Below, piece after piece: positions 43,448 to 44,166 of a DNA stretch of 44,166 bases (position 1 is the stretch's first letter; each line of letters begins with the position of its first letter). Source of the DNA: Candidatus Poribacteria bacterium (GTDB taxonomy: Bacteria; Poribacteria; WGA-4E; UBA9662). The notes beneath the pieces were generated by a model. That model had not been told where the DNA came from. It saw only the letters and a program-made list of their open reading frames with translations, and searched no databases. Location of the stretch: NCBI GenBank assembly GCA_002709695.1, contig PAQF01000062.1, forward strand, positions 1 through 44,166, read 5' to 3'. The position numbers and the translations under genes were made by a program.

Positions 43448-44161
43448 CTATACAACTAGATAAGATTCAGGTTTTTCCCATTCACCTTTTTCTTGTTGAA
43501 ATTTTTGCTCTTTGTCAATCAGAATTTGACCATCGTCAGCCCAAACAATACGGTACCTTTCTAGTGGTCTTGGTGCAGGGCCTTCAAAATTAATTCCTGT
43601 TTTTCGAAACCCACTGCCATGGCATGGACACTTGAATTTGCTTTCACTTCCTAGCCAATTGGGAGTACAACCTAAGTGTGTGCACACAGTTGACAGCGCA
43701 TAGATGTATTCATCTGTTCGGCCAATCCAAACTCCATACTTTTCTTTCCACCGTTCATCAATTGCATTAATTGCATAATCACTTGGAAGACCAGCCTTAA
43801 AGGATTGTGGAGGTTCAAATAATACATTCGGAAATAAAAAGCGTCCTAACATGGTTAAAAAAGCACCGGTTGCCGTAGCGAAAGCAGTCCAACCAATTCC
43901 CAACCAAGGTATAAAGGATCGTCTGTCAATTGGGTCAACCGTAATTGTGCCTCTTGTTGTGTCAAAGACTTCAGGAACTGCCGCCCCTGAGACAAACGGA
44001 TGAGTGTCTTTCTCCTTAGTTGTTGTTCGTGCTGCTTTAGCCGCTGGTTTCTGGGGAGCGGCTTTAGGTGCAACAGCTTTTTGAGGTGCAGCGGTTGTTC
44101 CACCCTGTTTAGCTCTTTTCCGAAGAATCATCTTGCGTCGAGATGGTGATAATCCTTCCAA
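43448..44161 (-). CDS. Rieske iron-sulfur protein (may extend past the window)
   Basis: 237 residues visible. The 2Fe-2S motifs are CTHLGC (Cys160, His162, Cys165) and CPCHGSG (Cys178, Cys180, His181). A Tat-type anchor starts at DRRSFIPWLGIG (79-90), and the membrane helix is about 85-108. The first 50 residues form an Ala/Pro/Lys-rich cytoplasmic extension, unusual in length. The TTG at 44161 has no clear upstream site in view, and the frame remains open to the window end, so the true start may lie outside. First visible gene of the respiratory directon. Confidence 0.92.
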   Translation of the reverse strand: MEGLSPSRRKMILRKRAKQGGTTAAPQKAVAPKAAPQKPAAKAARTTTKEKDTHPFVSGAAVPEVFDTTRGTITVDPIDRRSFIPWLGIGWTAFATATGAFLTMLGRFLFPNVLFEPPQSFKAGLPSDYAINAIDERWKEKYGVWIGRTDEYIYALSTVCTHLGCTPNWLGSESKFKCPCHGSGFRKTGINFEGPAPRPLERYRIVWADDGQILIDKEQKFQQEKGEWEKPESYLVV

Positions 44162-44166
44162 TTCGG

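Overview
The window is a gene-dense, AT-rich stretch with no rRNA, tRNA, CRISPR array or insertion sequence that I can recognise. Gene content points to a free-living, aerobically respiring, B12-using heterotrophic bacterium. Signs are a class II ribonucleotide reductase, an A-type cytochrome oxidase, a Rieske/cytochrome b complex, many secreted or lipoprotein products and a sulfatide/uronide-type glycosidase. Gene order and the odd fusions in the respiratory genes argue against a typical proteobacterium. A poorly cultured marine lineage (Poribacteria-, Latescibacterota-, Marinimicrobia- or Gemmatimonadota-like) is possible, but nothing here fixes the phylum.

Layout. (1) 63-1973, minus: SAM hydroxide adenosyltransferase, Fpg/Nei glycosylase with a zincless finger, small Smr protein. 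(2) 2382-5138, plus: phoH-ybeY-corC, the classic rRNA-processing/ion-transport trio. (3) 5177-12971, minus: DUF58 and BatA-type VWA proteins, a double metallo-beta-lactamase protein, AddB-like nuclease. (4) 12998-18304, plus: lipoprotein, GH88-like glycosidase, GlcF-like Fe-S protein, Fsr-like MFS transporter (with an apparent frameshift in a T9 run) and bioD. (5) 18352-20421, minus: TPR protein with a glycosyltransferase-like C-terminus. (6) 20743-23019, plus: a di-haem peroxidase fused to a beta-helix. (7) 23060-25379, minus: unrecognised protein and methyltransferase. (8) 25874-29077, minus: NrdJ. (9) 29465-44161, minus: a 14.7-kb respiratory directon.

The respiratory directon is the most interesting part. 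In transcription order it encodes Rieske protein, b6-type cytochrome b (with a cysteine at the haem ci position), a cytochrome b C-terminal subunit with extra helices, an octahaem cytochrome c on a coiled-coil stalk, a polytopic membrane protein, a zinc-ribbon membrane protein, a cupredoxin-like lipoprotein, COX1, COX3, COX4 fused to a second cupredoxin-like domain, two tiny membrane proteins, COX2 with a ~90-residue insertion in its CuA domain, a CopD-like membrane protein and SCO1. My inference is a bc-oxidase supercomplex in which quinol electrons pass through the Rieske/b module, the octahaem subunit and possibly tethered copper domains to the oxidase.
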